Shown one piece after another: positions 19,951-28,424 of a DNA stretch of 64,000 nucleotides. The stretch lies in assembly GCA_044235645.1 (NCBI GenBank), contig JBIIHQ010000002.1:62001-126000 (forward strand), read 5' to 3'. The translations under genes and the position numbers were made by a program. Position 1 is the first letter of the stretch. Every line of letters starts with the position of its first letter. This DNA comes from OMIW01 sp044235645. GTDB lineage: Bacteria > Bdellovibrionota_C > UBA2361 > OMIW01. The notes below the pieces were generated by a model. It made no database searches. It saw only the letters and a list, made by a program, of their open reading frames with translations, and was not told where the DNA came from.

Positions 19951-21456
19951 TTAAGCACGCTCTTCATCTATTGAATGTCGATCGAGCTGTTCGACTCCGG
20001 ACGTTCCGCCCTCGACGAAGGTCATCGGAGAGACGAGGGTCAATTGCGCTTTATCCTGAAACTCAGCGAGCGACAGGGCGCCGATATTGCACATCGTGCT
20101 CTTGAGTTTGGCGGTCGTAATCTCTACCTTGTCCGAAAGGGGCCCACTATACGGGACGAAAGCATCGACTCCCTCCTCAAACTTCATGGAACCACCGGTG
20201 CCGTACCGCTGCCAGTTCCTCGCTCGTGCAGAGCCCTCTCCCCAGTATGGTTTATAGAGACTGCCCCGATGTCGAATCGTAGGAGTGGGGCTCTCAGCGG
20301 TCATCGCAAAATATTTCCCCATCATCACGAAATCAGCGCCGAGCGCGAGTGCAATTATGATGTGAGTATCGTTGCTGAGTCCACCATCGCTACATATCGG
20401 GACATAGATGCCTGTCTCTCTCGCATATTCATCCCGCGCGGCTGCGACCTCAAAGACTGCCGATGCTTGACCTCGACCGATTCCCTTTTGCCCCCGGGTA
20501 ATGCAGATAGAGCCCCCTCCAATTCCCACCTTAATGAAATCACAGCCGGCGTCTGCGAGATATCGGAAGCCCTCCCGTGAGACTACATTTCCTCCGCCGA
20601 CGATGACACCATCTCCACATCGAGCTTTCGTATACTCAATCCCTTCGCGCTGCCATGCGGAATACCCGTCTGAGGAATCGAAACAGAGCATATCAGCTCC
20701 CGCCTCAACGAGCGCAGAAACCCGCTCCCGGTAGTCGTGCGTATTAACCGCCGCGCCGACAACGAGACGTTTCTTATCATCGGTGATCTCGTCAGGGAAA
20801 AGGTGGTGGTCGAAATAGTCCTTTCGAAAGACGAGAGAGCTAAGTCGACCGTCCTCTTCGAGCACAGGAAGACATTTAATCTTGTTTTTCCAGAGCAGCT
20901 CCGTCGCCTCGGTGAGGCTCACTCCTGCAGGAGCCGACGTCAAAGATGAGAGGGGGCGATAGTATCGTTCGATGGGGGTGTCCAGGTCATCCTTGAACTC
21001 CCAGAAGTCATCGCTCATGAGGAGTCCCGCGAAGGTGCCGTGACCGGTGCCATCATGAGTGATGGCTATTGTGGAGTGCCCGGTTGCTTTACGCAGTGCA
21101 ACCGCCCGACGAAGGGGGTCTGACGGCTTGAGGTTGGTATCCGAGACCACAAAGCCGGATTTGTGCTCCTTGACCTGCTCAACCATCGCGACCTGTGACT
21201 CGATAGTCTGCGAGCAGAAGATGAAACCTGCTCCTCCTTTGCGAGCGAGGGCGATGCTGAGCTCAGGGCCTGAGACCGATTGCATCGCTGCTGAAACAAG
21301 AGGGATATTAAGCGAGCGGCGGGGGAATCCGACCGGACCACGCGCGAGAGGGGTCTTCAGCGAGACATTGCTCGGGATGTGAACTTTCTCCGAGAGCCCC
21401 GGGAGTAGGAGGAATTCGTCAAAGGTGCGAGATGTGTCATCGATTATCTTTGCCAT
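19951..21456 (-). CDS. guaB: IMP dehydrogenase, divergent subtype
   Basis: Oxidises IMP to XMP with NAD, the committed step to GTP. Visible: MAKIIDDTSRTFDEFLLLPG, a CBS region around the middle, the flavin-like barrel motifs CFDSSDGYS and VGGGNVVSREGFRYL, and the catalytic cysteine loop GIGGGSICITRGQKGIGRGQ. The usual loop is GPGSICTTR; this variant, together with YWGEGSARARNWQRY, marks a separate subgroup. ATG 21456 was chosen because GGAGC precedes it and the sequence upstream does not match the family; a start further upstream would add 29 unrelated residues. It heads the guaB-lysC-beta-CASP run. Confidence 0.93.
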   Translation of the reverse strand: MAKIIDDTSRTFDEFLLLPGLSEKVHIPSNVSLKTPLARGPVGFPRRSLNIPLVSAAMQSVSGPELSIALARKGGAGFIFCSQTIESQVAMVEQVKEHKSGFVVSDTNLKPSDPLRRAVALRKATGHSTIAITHDGTGHGTFAGLLMSDDFWEFKDDLDTPIERYYRPLSSLTSAPAGVSLTEATELLWKNKIKCLPVLEEDGRLSSLVFRKDYFDHHLFPDEITDDKKRLVVGAAVNTHDYRERVSALVEAGADMLCFDSSDGYSAWQREGIEYTKARCGDGVIVGGGNVVSREGFRYLADAGCDFIKVGIGGGSICITRGQKGIGRGQASAVFEVAAARDEYARETGIYVPICSDGGLSNDTHIIIALALGADFVMMGKYFAMTAESPTPTIRHRGSLYKPYWGEGSARARNWQRYGTGGSMKFEEGVDAFVPYSGPLSDKVEITTAKLKSTMCNIGALSLAEFQDKAQLTLVSPMTFVEGGTSGVEQLDRHSIDEERA

Positions 21457-21701
21457 GAGCTCCGGACGGTTAGGGGGCGCTGCGCAGGCGACCAGTGCAT
21501 ACAATGTCGGGATTCGAACGGATGTGGCCCTGAATCGTACCACCGAACAGCTTTACCACGGAAGGTGCTTCTCAAAAAAAGAAGAGGGCTGAGGAGTTTG
21601 GGCGTAATACCGAGGAACCGAGGTGGTTGATTGTCTCGATGAGGCCGACCGGAGTACGATGGTGGGGTTGTGAGGGGAGAGTGAGCAGAAGGGAAACCGG
21701 T
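21457..21701. promoter_or_regulatory. Divergent guaB/folD intergenic region
   Basis: 245 bases between divergent genes. It must carry both promoters, but no box pair could be fixed. It contains a tRNA-like T-loop heptamer near 21512, which I rejected because its stem does not pair. Confidence 0.4.
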
Positions 21702-22595
21702 ATGACAGCGCAGACAATAGATGGGAAGCGATTGAGCCACATCATGGAGCAGGGGCTTGCAGCGGAGGTGGCTTTGATGAAATCTCGTGGTGAGAGGCCA
21801 CCCGGGCTTGGAGTTATTCTTGTTGGAGAGAATCCAGCCTCGCATGCCTATGTTCGTAACAAAGAACGATTTGCTCACCGAATTGGTTTTGCGACCTTTG
21901 ATGTACGGCTCAATGATGGAGCCTCGCACGATGATGTTGCGCGTGCGATTGACCAGTTCAATGAAAGCCCAGCGGTCGATGGCATACTCCTCCAATTGCC
22001 GCTCCCATGGGGGCTGCCGACTGACCGCCTGCTTGAGCGGATAGACCCACGGAAAGATGCTGACGGTCTTCATCCGATGAATCAGGGGCTTCTCCAGAAG
22101 GGAACCGAGTATGCGTCACCATGTACCCCGAGCGGGGTGATGAAGCTCCTCGATTGGACCCTTGCGGGATATCCCGACTCCATCGAGGGGTTGCCCCGCG
22201 CCTCGCTTGCGGGAAAAACTGCGGTTGTGGTGGGCCGATCAATCCTCGTGGGCAAACCGGTTGCCACGATGCTGCTCGAGCGAAACGCTACCGTGACGAT
22301 GGCGCACTCGAAAACCCCGAACCTGAGTGCCGTCTGCCGGACCGCAGATATTCTGGTGGTCGCAGTGGGAGTTCCCTTTCTTGTGAAGGGCGAGTTTGTT
22401 AAAGAGGGCGCGATGGTGCTCGATGTCGGCATCAATCGGCTTGAAACGGGCGACCTTGTGGGGGATGTTGCCTTTGATCAAGCAACTCTGCGGGCATCAG
22501 CTATCACACCGGTACCGGGGGGGGTAGGCCCGATGACGGTAGCGATGTTGATGGCAAATACCTTGCTGTTGCGGAAGCGTTTTGGGGGAGTTTGA
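21702..22595 (+). CDS. folD: Bifunctional methylenetetrahydrofolate dehydrogenase/cyclohydrolase
   Basis: Cytoplasmic one-carbon enzyme that oxidises 5,10-methylene-THF to the methenyl form and hydrolyses it to 10-formyl-THF. Family signatures are LGVILVGENPASHAYVRNKE (catalytic Tyr and Lys), GILLQLPLPWGL, PRKDADGLHPMNQG, PCTPSGVMKLL, VVGRSILVGKPVATMLL and PVPGGVGPMTVAMLMANT. ATG 21702 gives the typical ~297 residues; AAGGGA lies upstream. A TTG 75 bases earlier would add unrelated residues. Confidence 0.97.
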   Translation: MTAQTIDGKRLSHIMEQGLAAEVALMKSRGERPPGLGVILVGENPASHAYVRNKERFAHRIGFATFDVRLNDGASHDDVARAIDQFNESPAVDGILLQLPLPWGLPTDRLLERIDPRKDADGLHPMNQGLLQKGTEYASPCTPSGVMKLLDWTLAGYPDSIEGLPRASLAGKTAVVVGRSILVGKPVATMLLERNATVTMAHSKTPNLSAVCRTADILVVAVGVPFLVKGEFVKEGAMVLDVGINRLETGDLVGDVAFDQATLRASAITPVPGGVGPMTVAMLMANTLLLRKRFGGV

Positions 22596-22747
22596 AGATA
22601 AGGGGGATCCAAGGATTTTATTGCGAAGCGAGTGGCCGGGGGGAGGTGTGGGACGATTTTTGGGGGATTTAAGCGACTGGGGTCGATGCGAGTGGTATAA
22701 CCATTGAGGTATCCCTCGTCCGTCCGTGTGATTTTTTTTGGTTGACC

Positions 22748-24100
22748 ATGAATTCTGCAGTGACTGCACCACCCTTATCTTCTCCAAACCGAGCATCGCA
22801 ACCGCCAGAAGCGTGCGTTAATCCCCTTGGGCATGGGTGCGTCGGAAAGGACCGACTTGTCGCTACGATTGTACAGTCGGGGGTGGTGGACGGGAATCTC
22901 GAGGCAGCCCTCGGCAAAATGTCAGAAAAAGAGCTTAACCTCGTAGCTCAGATGGTGAGCCGCATCAAGCACAACGAGCAGAATGGGACGAATCTTGCAA
23001 GTGGGATGTCAGCCGCTCAGGCGAAAGAGTTTCTCAGAAGCTTGATAACAGAAGCGACAAAACCCGACGAGATAAATCAAGGAATGCACACCGGGTGTAC
23101 CGTTGTGACGATGATGAGTCGCTTGGCCCGAGAGAACCCCGCCGAGTACCTCAGGATTGGGGTCGAGCTCGCTTCCAAGGGGACAGCAAAACTAAAGAAC
23201 GGAGAAGACCTCCTGATAAACAGGTCAGCTTTCGAGGCTTCTCTGACCGATAAAACGGGTCGGTACTCGAACCTTACCATGTCCGAGCGGGTCATGATGG
23301 CTTCACTGATGGATTTCGGCAACGGAAAGGGGGCGACGTATGATTTCCGGACCGATCAAAGCTCTGGATTCCGGGTTGGGGGCGAGGAGATAGGCCTCCA
23401 TAAGGGGCTTTACCAGCACCAGTACCTCCGAGTCGCGAGCGCTCTGTTCGGGGATATTCATCACACAGAGAGTGACACTGCGAAGGTGAGGGCCCATCTT
23501 GAGGGCAAGAATGCCCCAGGGACCCTTGTGGACATTCGGTGGAGCAAGACAGGCGACCACGTCAACCACATGGTCGAGTTCATCGGGTTTGATAAAAATG
23601 GAGATGTGATAATCCGCAATCCGTGGGGAACTGAAAATCCTCCAACGGCCAACGGACCAGCCTCAAGGCGGGTGCGTCCCGACCTCGGCAAGGGGTATGA
23701 AACGATATCAAGGGAGGAATTCTACTCGCGAATTAACTCTATCGTGGTGGTGGATAACAGCAAACCTCCGATGACGGCCGAGAATGATCCGAGTGTGCGA
23801 GGAGATCTTGGGAAGGATATGCCTTATGCGATGGGCGTTGTCGACCCGGCGGTCTGGTCGCTCACCAACGGAACAAAGAGTGCGATAAACCAGCTTAACG
23901 TGAACGAACTCTCCCGATTGCTTGACGAACACGGCGATTCCGTCGCTCAAAGTATCGAGGGAGAGGTGATACGGAGAGAAAAGAAGAAAGCGGGTCCACA
24001 GGTAAACGCGGAGGACGAAGAGGGACTTCAGCGCTTGCGGGCGAAGCTGGGGGCCCTCGGGTTCCCTCAGAACCTCCCACCAAATCACCCTACCCCCTAG
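22748..24100 (+). CDS. Calpain-like (C2 family) cysteine protease homologue
   Basis: 450 residues. The papain-fold triad can be laid out as Cys117 in GMHTGCTVVTMM, His274 in GDHVNHMVEFIGFD, and Asn291 in VIIRNPWGTENPP. The RNPWG motif after His is a hallmark of calpain catalytic domains, and the Cys-His-Asn order and spacing agree. The calpain Gln before Cys may be Gln111 in EINQGM. No signal peptide is seen; the first ~30 residues are Pro-rich and disordered. A ~110-residue tail follows the protease region, rich in charged residues near its end. ATG 22748 was chosen over TTG 22742. Only five bases separate it from the alcohol dehydrogenase. The target is unknown, and activity is inferred from motifs only. 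Confidence 0.68.
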   Translation: MNSAVTAPPLSSPNRASQPPEACVNPLGHGCVGKDRLVATIVQSGVVDGNLEAALGKMSEKELNLVAQMVSRIKHNEQNGTNLASGMSAAQAKEFLRSLITEATKPDEINQGMHTGCTVVTMMSRLARENPAEYLRIGVELASKGTAKLKNGEDLLINRSAFEASLTDKTGRYSNLTMSERVMMASLMDFGNGKGATYDFRTDQSSGFRVGGEEIGLHKGLYQHQYLRVASALFGDIHHTESDTAKVRAHLEGKNAPGTLVDIRWSKTGDHVNHMVEFIGFDKNGDVIIRNPWGTENPPTANGPASRRVRPDLGKGYETISREEFYSRINSIVVVDNSKPPMTAENDPSVRGDLGKDMPYAMGVVDPAVWSLTNGTKSAINQLNVNELSRLLDEHGDSVAQSIEGEVIRREKKKAGPQVNAEDEEGLQRLRAKLGALGFPQNLPPNHPTP

Positions 24101-24105
24101 TCCCC

Positions 24106-25116
24106 ATGCCACGGTTGACCCGAGCCCTCGTTGCCTTTGCTCCGCGCAAGCCCCTTCAGGACAGCGTCCTCCAACTGCCAGATGTTACCCCGCTCGACAT
24201 CGTTGTTCGGGTGCTCGCGTGTGGTGTCTGCCGCACCGATGTGCACATCTTCAAGGGCGAGCTCTCGCCTCCATCGTGGCCGGTGGTGCTTGGACATCAG
24301 ATAGTCGGAGAGGTTGTCGAGGTGGGGAATGCCGTTCCACCAGATCGGGTGGGACAGCGGGTTGGTATTCCGTGGGTGGGTTCGGTGTGTGGCGCCTGTC
24401 GGTACTGCACATCAGGTCAGGAAAATCTCTGTCCAAACGCTCAGTTCACGGGCTTTCACCGTTTCGGAGGCTTCTCTCAGTATGTCGTTGCGGACTCGCG
24501 CTTCGCTTTCCCCCTGGACGCTAATACTCAACCGGTGATGCTTGCCCCCTTGCTGTGCGCGGGGCTCATCGGATATCGCGCCTACCGAACTGCGCAACCA
24601 GCGAAGTCCTTGGGGCTCATAGGGTATGGAAGCGCTGCTCACCTGATAGCGCAGGTCGCTATTGCTGAGGGGATTGCAGTATCAGCATTTACCCGACCGG
24701 GCGACACGCGCGGACAGCAGTTTGCCCGATCGCAGGGGGTGGTCTGGGCGGGTTCAAGCGATGAAGCTCCCCCCGAACCGCTTGATGCCGCTATTATCTT
24801 TGCCTCTTCGGGAGAGCTGGTGCCGGGGGCGCTCGGGTGGATACGCCCCGGTGGTCGGGTCGTCTGCGCTGGAATCTACCTCTCGGACATACCGTCGTTC
24901 CCGTACGATCTTCTCAGCCGAGAGCGGAGCATTATGTCGGTTTCAAACCTAACCCGCCGGGATGCGGAGCATTTTCTCCCTCTCGCGCAGAAATACCACG
25001 TCACCCCAAAGGTCACGGTCGTCCCGCTCGGGCAAGCGAATGAAGCGCTCGGGATGATCGAAGCTGGGGCGGTCGATGGTTCCGTTGTTGTGGTGCCGGA
25101 GGATGAGGGGGGCTAA
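24106..25116 (+). CDS. Zinc-dependent alcohol dehydrogenase
   Basis: 336-residue medium-chain dehydrogenase. The catalytic zinc site is seen in ACGVCRTDVH and VVLGHQIVGEVVEVG, the structural zinc site in the four cysteines of CGACRYCTSGQENLC, and the NAD site as a degenerate Rossmann (LGLIGYGSAAHLIAQ). It resembles the AdhA/AdhP group that oxidises or reduces simple alcohols and aldehydes. It starts five bases after the calpain-like gene stops, so the two are almost surely one transcript. The reason for that pairing is not known. Confidence 0.92.
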   Translation: MPRLTRALVAFAPRKPLQDSVLQLPDVTPLDIVVRVLACGVCRTDVHIFKGELSPPSWPVVLGHQIVGEVVEVGNAVPPDRVGQRVGIPWVGSVCGACRYCTSGQENLCPNAQFTGFHRFGGFSQYVVADSRFAFPLDANTQPVMLAPLLCAGLIGYRAYRTAQPAKSLGLIGYGSAAHLIAQVAIAEGIAVSAFTRPGDTRGQQFARSQGVVWAGSSDEAPPEPLDAAIIFASSGELVPGALGWIRPGGRVVCAGIYLSDIPSFPYDLLSRERSIMSVSNLTRRDAEHFLPLAQKYHVTPKVTVVPLGQANEALGMIEAGAVDGSVVVVPEDEGG

Positions 25117-25160
25117 GTAGTATTTTCCGTCTATCAACGAGAGGAGAGCTCATGCATCCA

Positions 25161-25814
25161 CTATCTCTCTTCCTTCCCGAATTTCAGGCATTCAAGGGTT
25201 GAAGCAAGATCGCGTTCTTCTATCACCATGAGCAGCTCGGTCCAACAGCTCATCTCCTCAAGTACATTCACTCCCCGCTCTGCGAGGAGGCCGTATACAT
25301 GGGCAACGACTCCGGAAGTTGTTTCGAGTCGCTTGTCAAAAAGCAGAGAAACGAGGGTCAGGCTGGTACTGATCTTTTTTATTGCACCTTTGAGGGTATT
25401 TCGAATGAGACCAACAAATCCATCGTTGGTAATGATGGTGACAGCCTTTTCACCTTCGATGAGGTGAAAATCTCCCTCCTGCGAACGTATCTCCTCCTGA
25501 AGTCTGGCGAATCGAGTGAAGGAATCCTCCTTTGCGACTATCGCGACGACTATCTGCGTCTTCACCCGAAGCCGCGCTCGGGAGAGGAGGGCCGCAATCG
25601 GCGCTTCAAGGGGTGCGCGGTTCTGGATGCGGTCCTGTTCCCGACGACACGCCTTGAGCACGGCGTCGAATTGTTCAAGCCCCCGGTCGTTACAGATTTC
25701 GCGAGCAAGCGCTGAGTAATTGATGAGCCCTCGACGGAGACACTCCCGAACGTGGGGTCGGCTGACGAGGTAGTTACGGATTATCGCTGAAATGTTTTGC
25801 TTTCCGGTGGTCAT
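25161..25814 (-). CDS. ACT-domain protein of unknown function
   Basis: 217 residues. An N-terminal helical domain (ISAIIRNYLVSRPHVRECL, then LINYSALAREIC) looks like a winged-helix or repressor-like fold. A C-terminal regulatory part carries an ACT-like unit (TTSGVVAHVYGLLAERGVNVLEEMS, split here as TTSGVVAHVYGLL and VNVLEEMSCWTEL). Such proteins are described as aspartate-kinase-related ACT proteins and are best known from archaea. It may sense an amino acid, but the ligand is unknown. It is convergent with the alcohol dehydrogenase and divergent from the GNAT gene. Confidence 0.7.
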   Translation of the reverse strand: MTTGKQNISAIIRNYLVSRPHVRECLRRGLINYSALAREICNDRGLEQFDAVLKACRREQDRIQNRAPLEAPIAALLSRARLRVKTQIVVAIVAKEDSFTRFARLQEEIRSQEGDFHLIEGEKAVTIITNDGFVGLIRNTLKGAIKKISTSLTLVSLLFDKRLETTSGVVAHVYGLLAERGVNVLEEMSCWTELLMVIEERDLASTLECLKFGKEER

Positions 25815-25878
25815 TTGTCAGTATCTTCACTATCGGGATGCCGGTACCGAGAGGGTGACCCGTCGACAGGTCCTATTT

Positions 25879-25894
25879 TAGACATAAGTGTCTA
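25879..25894. promoter_or_regulatory. Palindrome TAGACA-N4-TGTCTA, possible operator
   Basis: Perfect 6-base arms around TAAG, followed by repeated TAGTC units, inside the 163-base divergent gap between the ACT gene and the GNAT gene. This size and position suit a dimeric regulator; autoregulation by the ACT protein, whose N-terminus looks helical and DNA-binding-like, is a guess. Confidence 0.4.
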
Positions 25895-25977
25895 GTCTAG
25901 TCGAGGCGGCGACTTAGAGAAACGGTCAGAGGCCGGATTTTCTCGCGTTTGGATCGATTCGGGCGCATAATTGGGGC

Positions 25978-27048
25978 ATGCAATCGTATTCAGTAGGTCG
26001 TGAACCTCCCCATCTTTACCTAGTGCCACCGCCTGAGGCGGCCGTCGTGGTTCCGCGTCTGGCAGTGCCACAGTTCCTTTCTGAGTCGGCTCCCTGCTCG
26101 ATGGAGATGGCTCGTCAGATTTCGGCCCTTTTTCGTGGTGCCTACGGGGACAATTATCATCGCACCGTAACAAGGGATCCCGGATGGATTCAGGGGGAAA
26201 TTAACGCTGGCCGTTGGATTGCGTGTGTTGTCGCTGATTCGACCGACGCCGTGGTCGCGCACGGTGCGTTGCTTAATAATGGGGGCAACCTCAGAATTGC
26301 CCGGGTGCTCGTCGCAGAATCTGTGAGAGGGCTCGGCTTGGCGAGCAAGATTACTACTGCAATACTCGAAGAGGCGGACCGAAGAGGCCAAGGAGAAAGA
26401 GCCTCGCCCGTGGTCACCGAATCGGTCACCACGCACCGTGGTTCGCAGAAGATATTTACTGAGCACGACTTTAAGCCGCTGGGGCTCCTCATCTCAAAGT
26501 TTTCCGATTACTTTCACACCGGACATCGAGAATCAGTCCTTTTGATGGGGCGAGCGGTTGTATCCGGTGTTGATGCTATCTACGTTCCAAGAAGCATCGC
26601 TCCCGTGGTTAAGGAGATCTTGGGCTGGCACCAATTATCTACAGAGGTCCGAGATGAGACATCCGCATGTGGACGCTCGTGGCACCGGTGTGAGGGGGGT
26701 TCATCCACGACGGCGTCGTTCGACCCCCATATGTCGATTCTCCGTGTCACGCTGGGGGGCGCCCCGACTCTCGAGGATTACCGAACGATCAAATCAGAGC
26801 CGGGGCAATTGAGCCCCGCCTTTACTGAGCTCAAGATAGAGGTGGCCTCGCCATCTGGATGCGCGGTCGCTCTTGAGGCGCAGCGAGATGGATTTGTGTT
26901 CGGTGGCATCGAGCCCAACGCTAAGGGCGTGTGGTTGCTTCTTCAGAAGTCAAGCGAAGACATTGCGGAAAGAGCATCGGTACTCTCCCTCGCTTCGCGA
27001 GAAGCGGAGTATATTCGCGAGGCTCTATCGGGCAAGTGGGCAAAGTGA
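25978..27048 (+). CDS. GNAT-family acetyltransferase with C-terminal extension
   Basis: 356 residues. The GNAT core lies near residues 40-200, with the acetyl-CoA loop VLVAESVRGLGLASKIT (R-G-x-G-x-A type) and later SQKIFTEHDFKPLG typical of the beta-bulge and C-terminal helix. A further ~150-residue C-terminal domain (from about residue 230) has the pattern of a second alpha/beta domain. The first ~35 residues are Pro-rich. The substrate is unknown. Its start at 25978 is not preceded by a strong Shine-Dalgarno. It is one of three large GNAT-like genes in this window. Confidence 0.75.
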   Translation: MQSYSVGREPPHLYLVPPPEAAVVVPRLAVPQFLSESAPCSMEMARQISALFRGAYGDNYHRTVTRDPGWIQGEINAGRWIACVVADSTDAVVAHGALLNNGGNLRIARVLVAESVRGLGLASKITTAILEEADRRGQGERASPVVTESVTTHRGSQKIFTEHDFKPLGLLISKFSDYFHTGHRESVLLMGRAVVSGVDAIYVPRSIAPVVKEILGWHQLSTEVRDETSACGRSWHRCEGGSSTTASFDPHMSILRVTLGGAPTLEDYRTIKSEPGQLSPAFTELKIEVASPSGCAVALEAQRDGFVFGGIEPNAKGVWLLLQKSSEDIAERASVLSLASREAEYIREALSGKWAK

Positions 27049-27815
27049 GGTGCCTAGCCGTTATAATAGTCAATTGATCTTGCAACGAGTGTAGCAGCGG
27101 TGTTCGATGAAGGGCGAGCGCCTTCCCGATTCTACTAACCTGTGCATCTGACGGGGTGATAGGGCCATCGTATCATCCTGCCTCAGCGGTCGAGTCGACT
27201 GTAACCAGATAGGTGGGCACTATTGCGCCACACTGTGAATCGGCCTCTAAATGGCCGATTGGTCCAGAAAGAGAAACTCGGTCCACGATAGTCCTCGAAC
27301 AGTCCCGAAGGGCTCGCGCGGCAGTGCCCTCATCGCGGTTGACATCGGTCTCCCCCGCTACCTGACCTTCTTTGGTTTGATCGGGGATCAAGGATTAGGC
27401 TCACCTGGGGGCAGCTCGGCTTGGCATCATCGGCCGCGAGAGAAGGTGTGGCTAAAAACTGAGAAATCGTGAGTATTGCAAATGTAGTGGTGGACTTTTT
27501 ACCTCAATTCTATTCACCAGTCCGTCTTTCTTTTCAATCGCTCGCATAAAGACGTCAATCTGGGAAGTGACGTTTTGACGCATATTAAAACCCGTCTTCA
27601 CGCGAGATTCCCACTAACATCCAGAATACCCTCAGTAGCCGAAAAGTAGCAGAGGTTATGCTCACGAGCCAGTTAAGCGCGCGGACGAGCACCAAGATGC
27701 GGAGAAAATATCAAACACATTTGAAGCGGTGAGAGCCGCCCACCGTGAAGGATTGCCTTGGTTGATAGAGAGCTGCATGAACATGCCCGAGTGGCAATGC
27801 GCATCACCCGACACC
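27049..27815. other. Long intergenic stretch, no convincing gene
   Basis: 767 bases between the GNAT gene and the regA stop codon. Short open frames exist on both strands, but none has a recognisable product or a good start. The one structural element is the hairpin at 27238-27260. A small RNA or decayed gene is possible. Confidence 0.4.
27238..27260. repeat. Perfect hairpin, 8-base arms
   Basis: Arms AATCGGCC and GGCCGATT around TCTAAAT. No T-tract follows on either strand, and it lies 190 bases after the nearest upstream gene, so it is not a standard terminator. It could be part of an RNA structure or a protein-binding site. Confidence 0.45.
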
Positions 27816-28388
27816 TCAATCCATCGGCGGTTCTCGCAGCTTGCGCTGAAGCGAGCGGCGGTGCAGACCAAGCTCTTTCGCCGTTTTGCTAATGTTTCCA
27901 TTACAGCGAGTTAGTACGGAATGGATGTGCTCCCATTCAACCCGTGCGAGCGAGGCAGTCGGGGCTGGAGGGACAGATAGTGGATCGTTTCCCGTACTGC
28001 TCAGGGCAGCGATAATGTCCTGAATTCCGACCGGTTTGGTGAGATAGGAGAGAGCTCCTCGTCGCATTGCTTCCACTGCTGATGCAATACTCCCGTAGCC
28101 GGTTACGACTAGGATCCGCACATGAGGGTTATGTAATTTGATCCACGAAACCACATCCAAGCCTGAGACCGATGGCATACGAAGGTCGACAATCGCGCAC
28201 CCGGATGGGGCTGGCAGGCCGGTGTCAGAAATGACCCGAGGATCTGAAATGACGTAGGCATCATAACCTCGCGACCGAAGTGATTGAGCTAGCCTCTCTC
28301 GATAAACGACATCATCGTCAATAAGGTAGACGGGCGATAGAGCGAAGTGCTCGGTCGCAGGTTCATCCTTCCCTGAAAGTAGTGCCAT
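27816..28388 (-). CDS. regA: RegA/ActR/PrrA-family response regulator
   Basis: 190 residues: receiver domain then a Fis-type helix-turn-helix. Acidic pocket IDDDVVYRERL, phosphorylated Asp in CAIVDLRMPSVSGLDV, VVTGYGS and YLTKPVG are all intact. The C-terminus RVEWEHIHSVL followed by NISKTAKELGLHRRSLQRKL closely matches the ActR/RegA DNA-binding domain. RegA controls energy and redox genes in response to RegB. It begins 36 bases after regB stops, on the same strand. A site fitting the RegA consensus sits upstream of the divergent TonB-dependent receptor. Confidence 0.92.
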   Translation of the reverse strand: MALLSGKDEPATEHFALSPVYLIDDDVVYRERLAQSLRSRGYDAYVISDPRVISDTGLPAPSGCAIVDLRMPSVSGLDVVSWIKLHNPHVRILVVTGYGSIASAVEAMRRGALSYLTKPVGIQDIIAALSSTGNDPLSVPPAPTASLARVEWEHIHSVLTRCNGNISKTAKELGLHRRSLQRKLREPPMD

Positions 28389-28424
28389 AACCCTCGACCT
28401 GCCTTCGTAAGATACTCGTTTTGA

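Noticed and set aside
21500..21560. tRNA-like T-loop heptamer (TTCGAAT/ATTCGAA) upstream of guaB
   Set aside because: The neighbouring bases cannot form the 5-base T-stem and no acceptor stem could be built. It is a chance match.
27173..27472. Two small frames on opposite strands in the 767-base gap
   Set aside because: They have weak starts and no recognisable product, and they overlap the hairpin.
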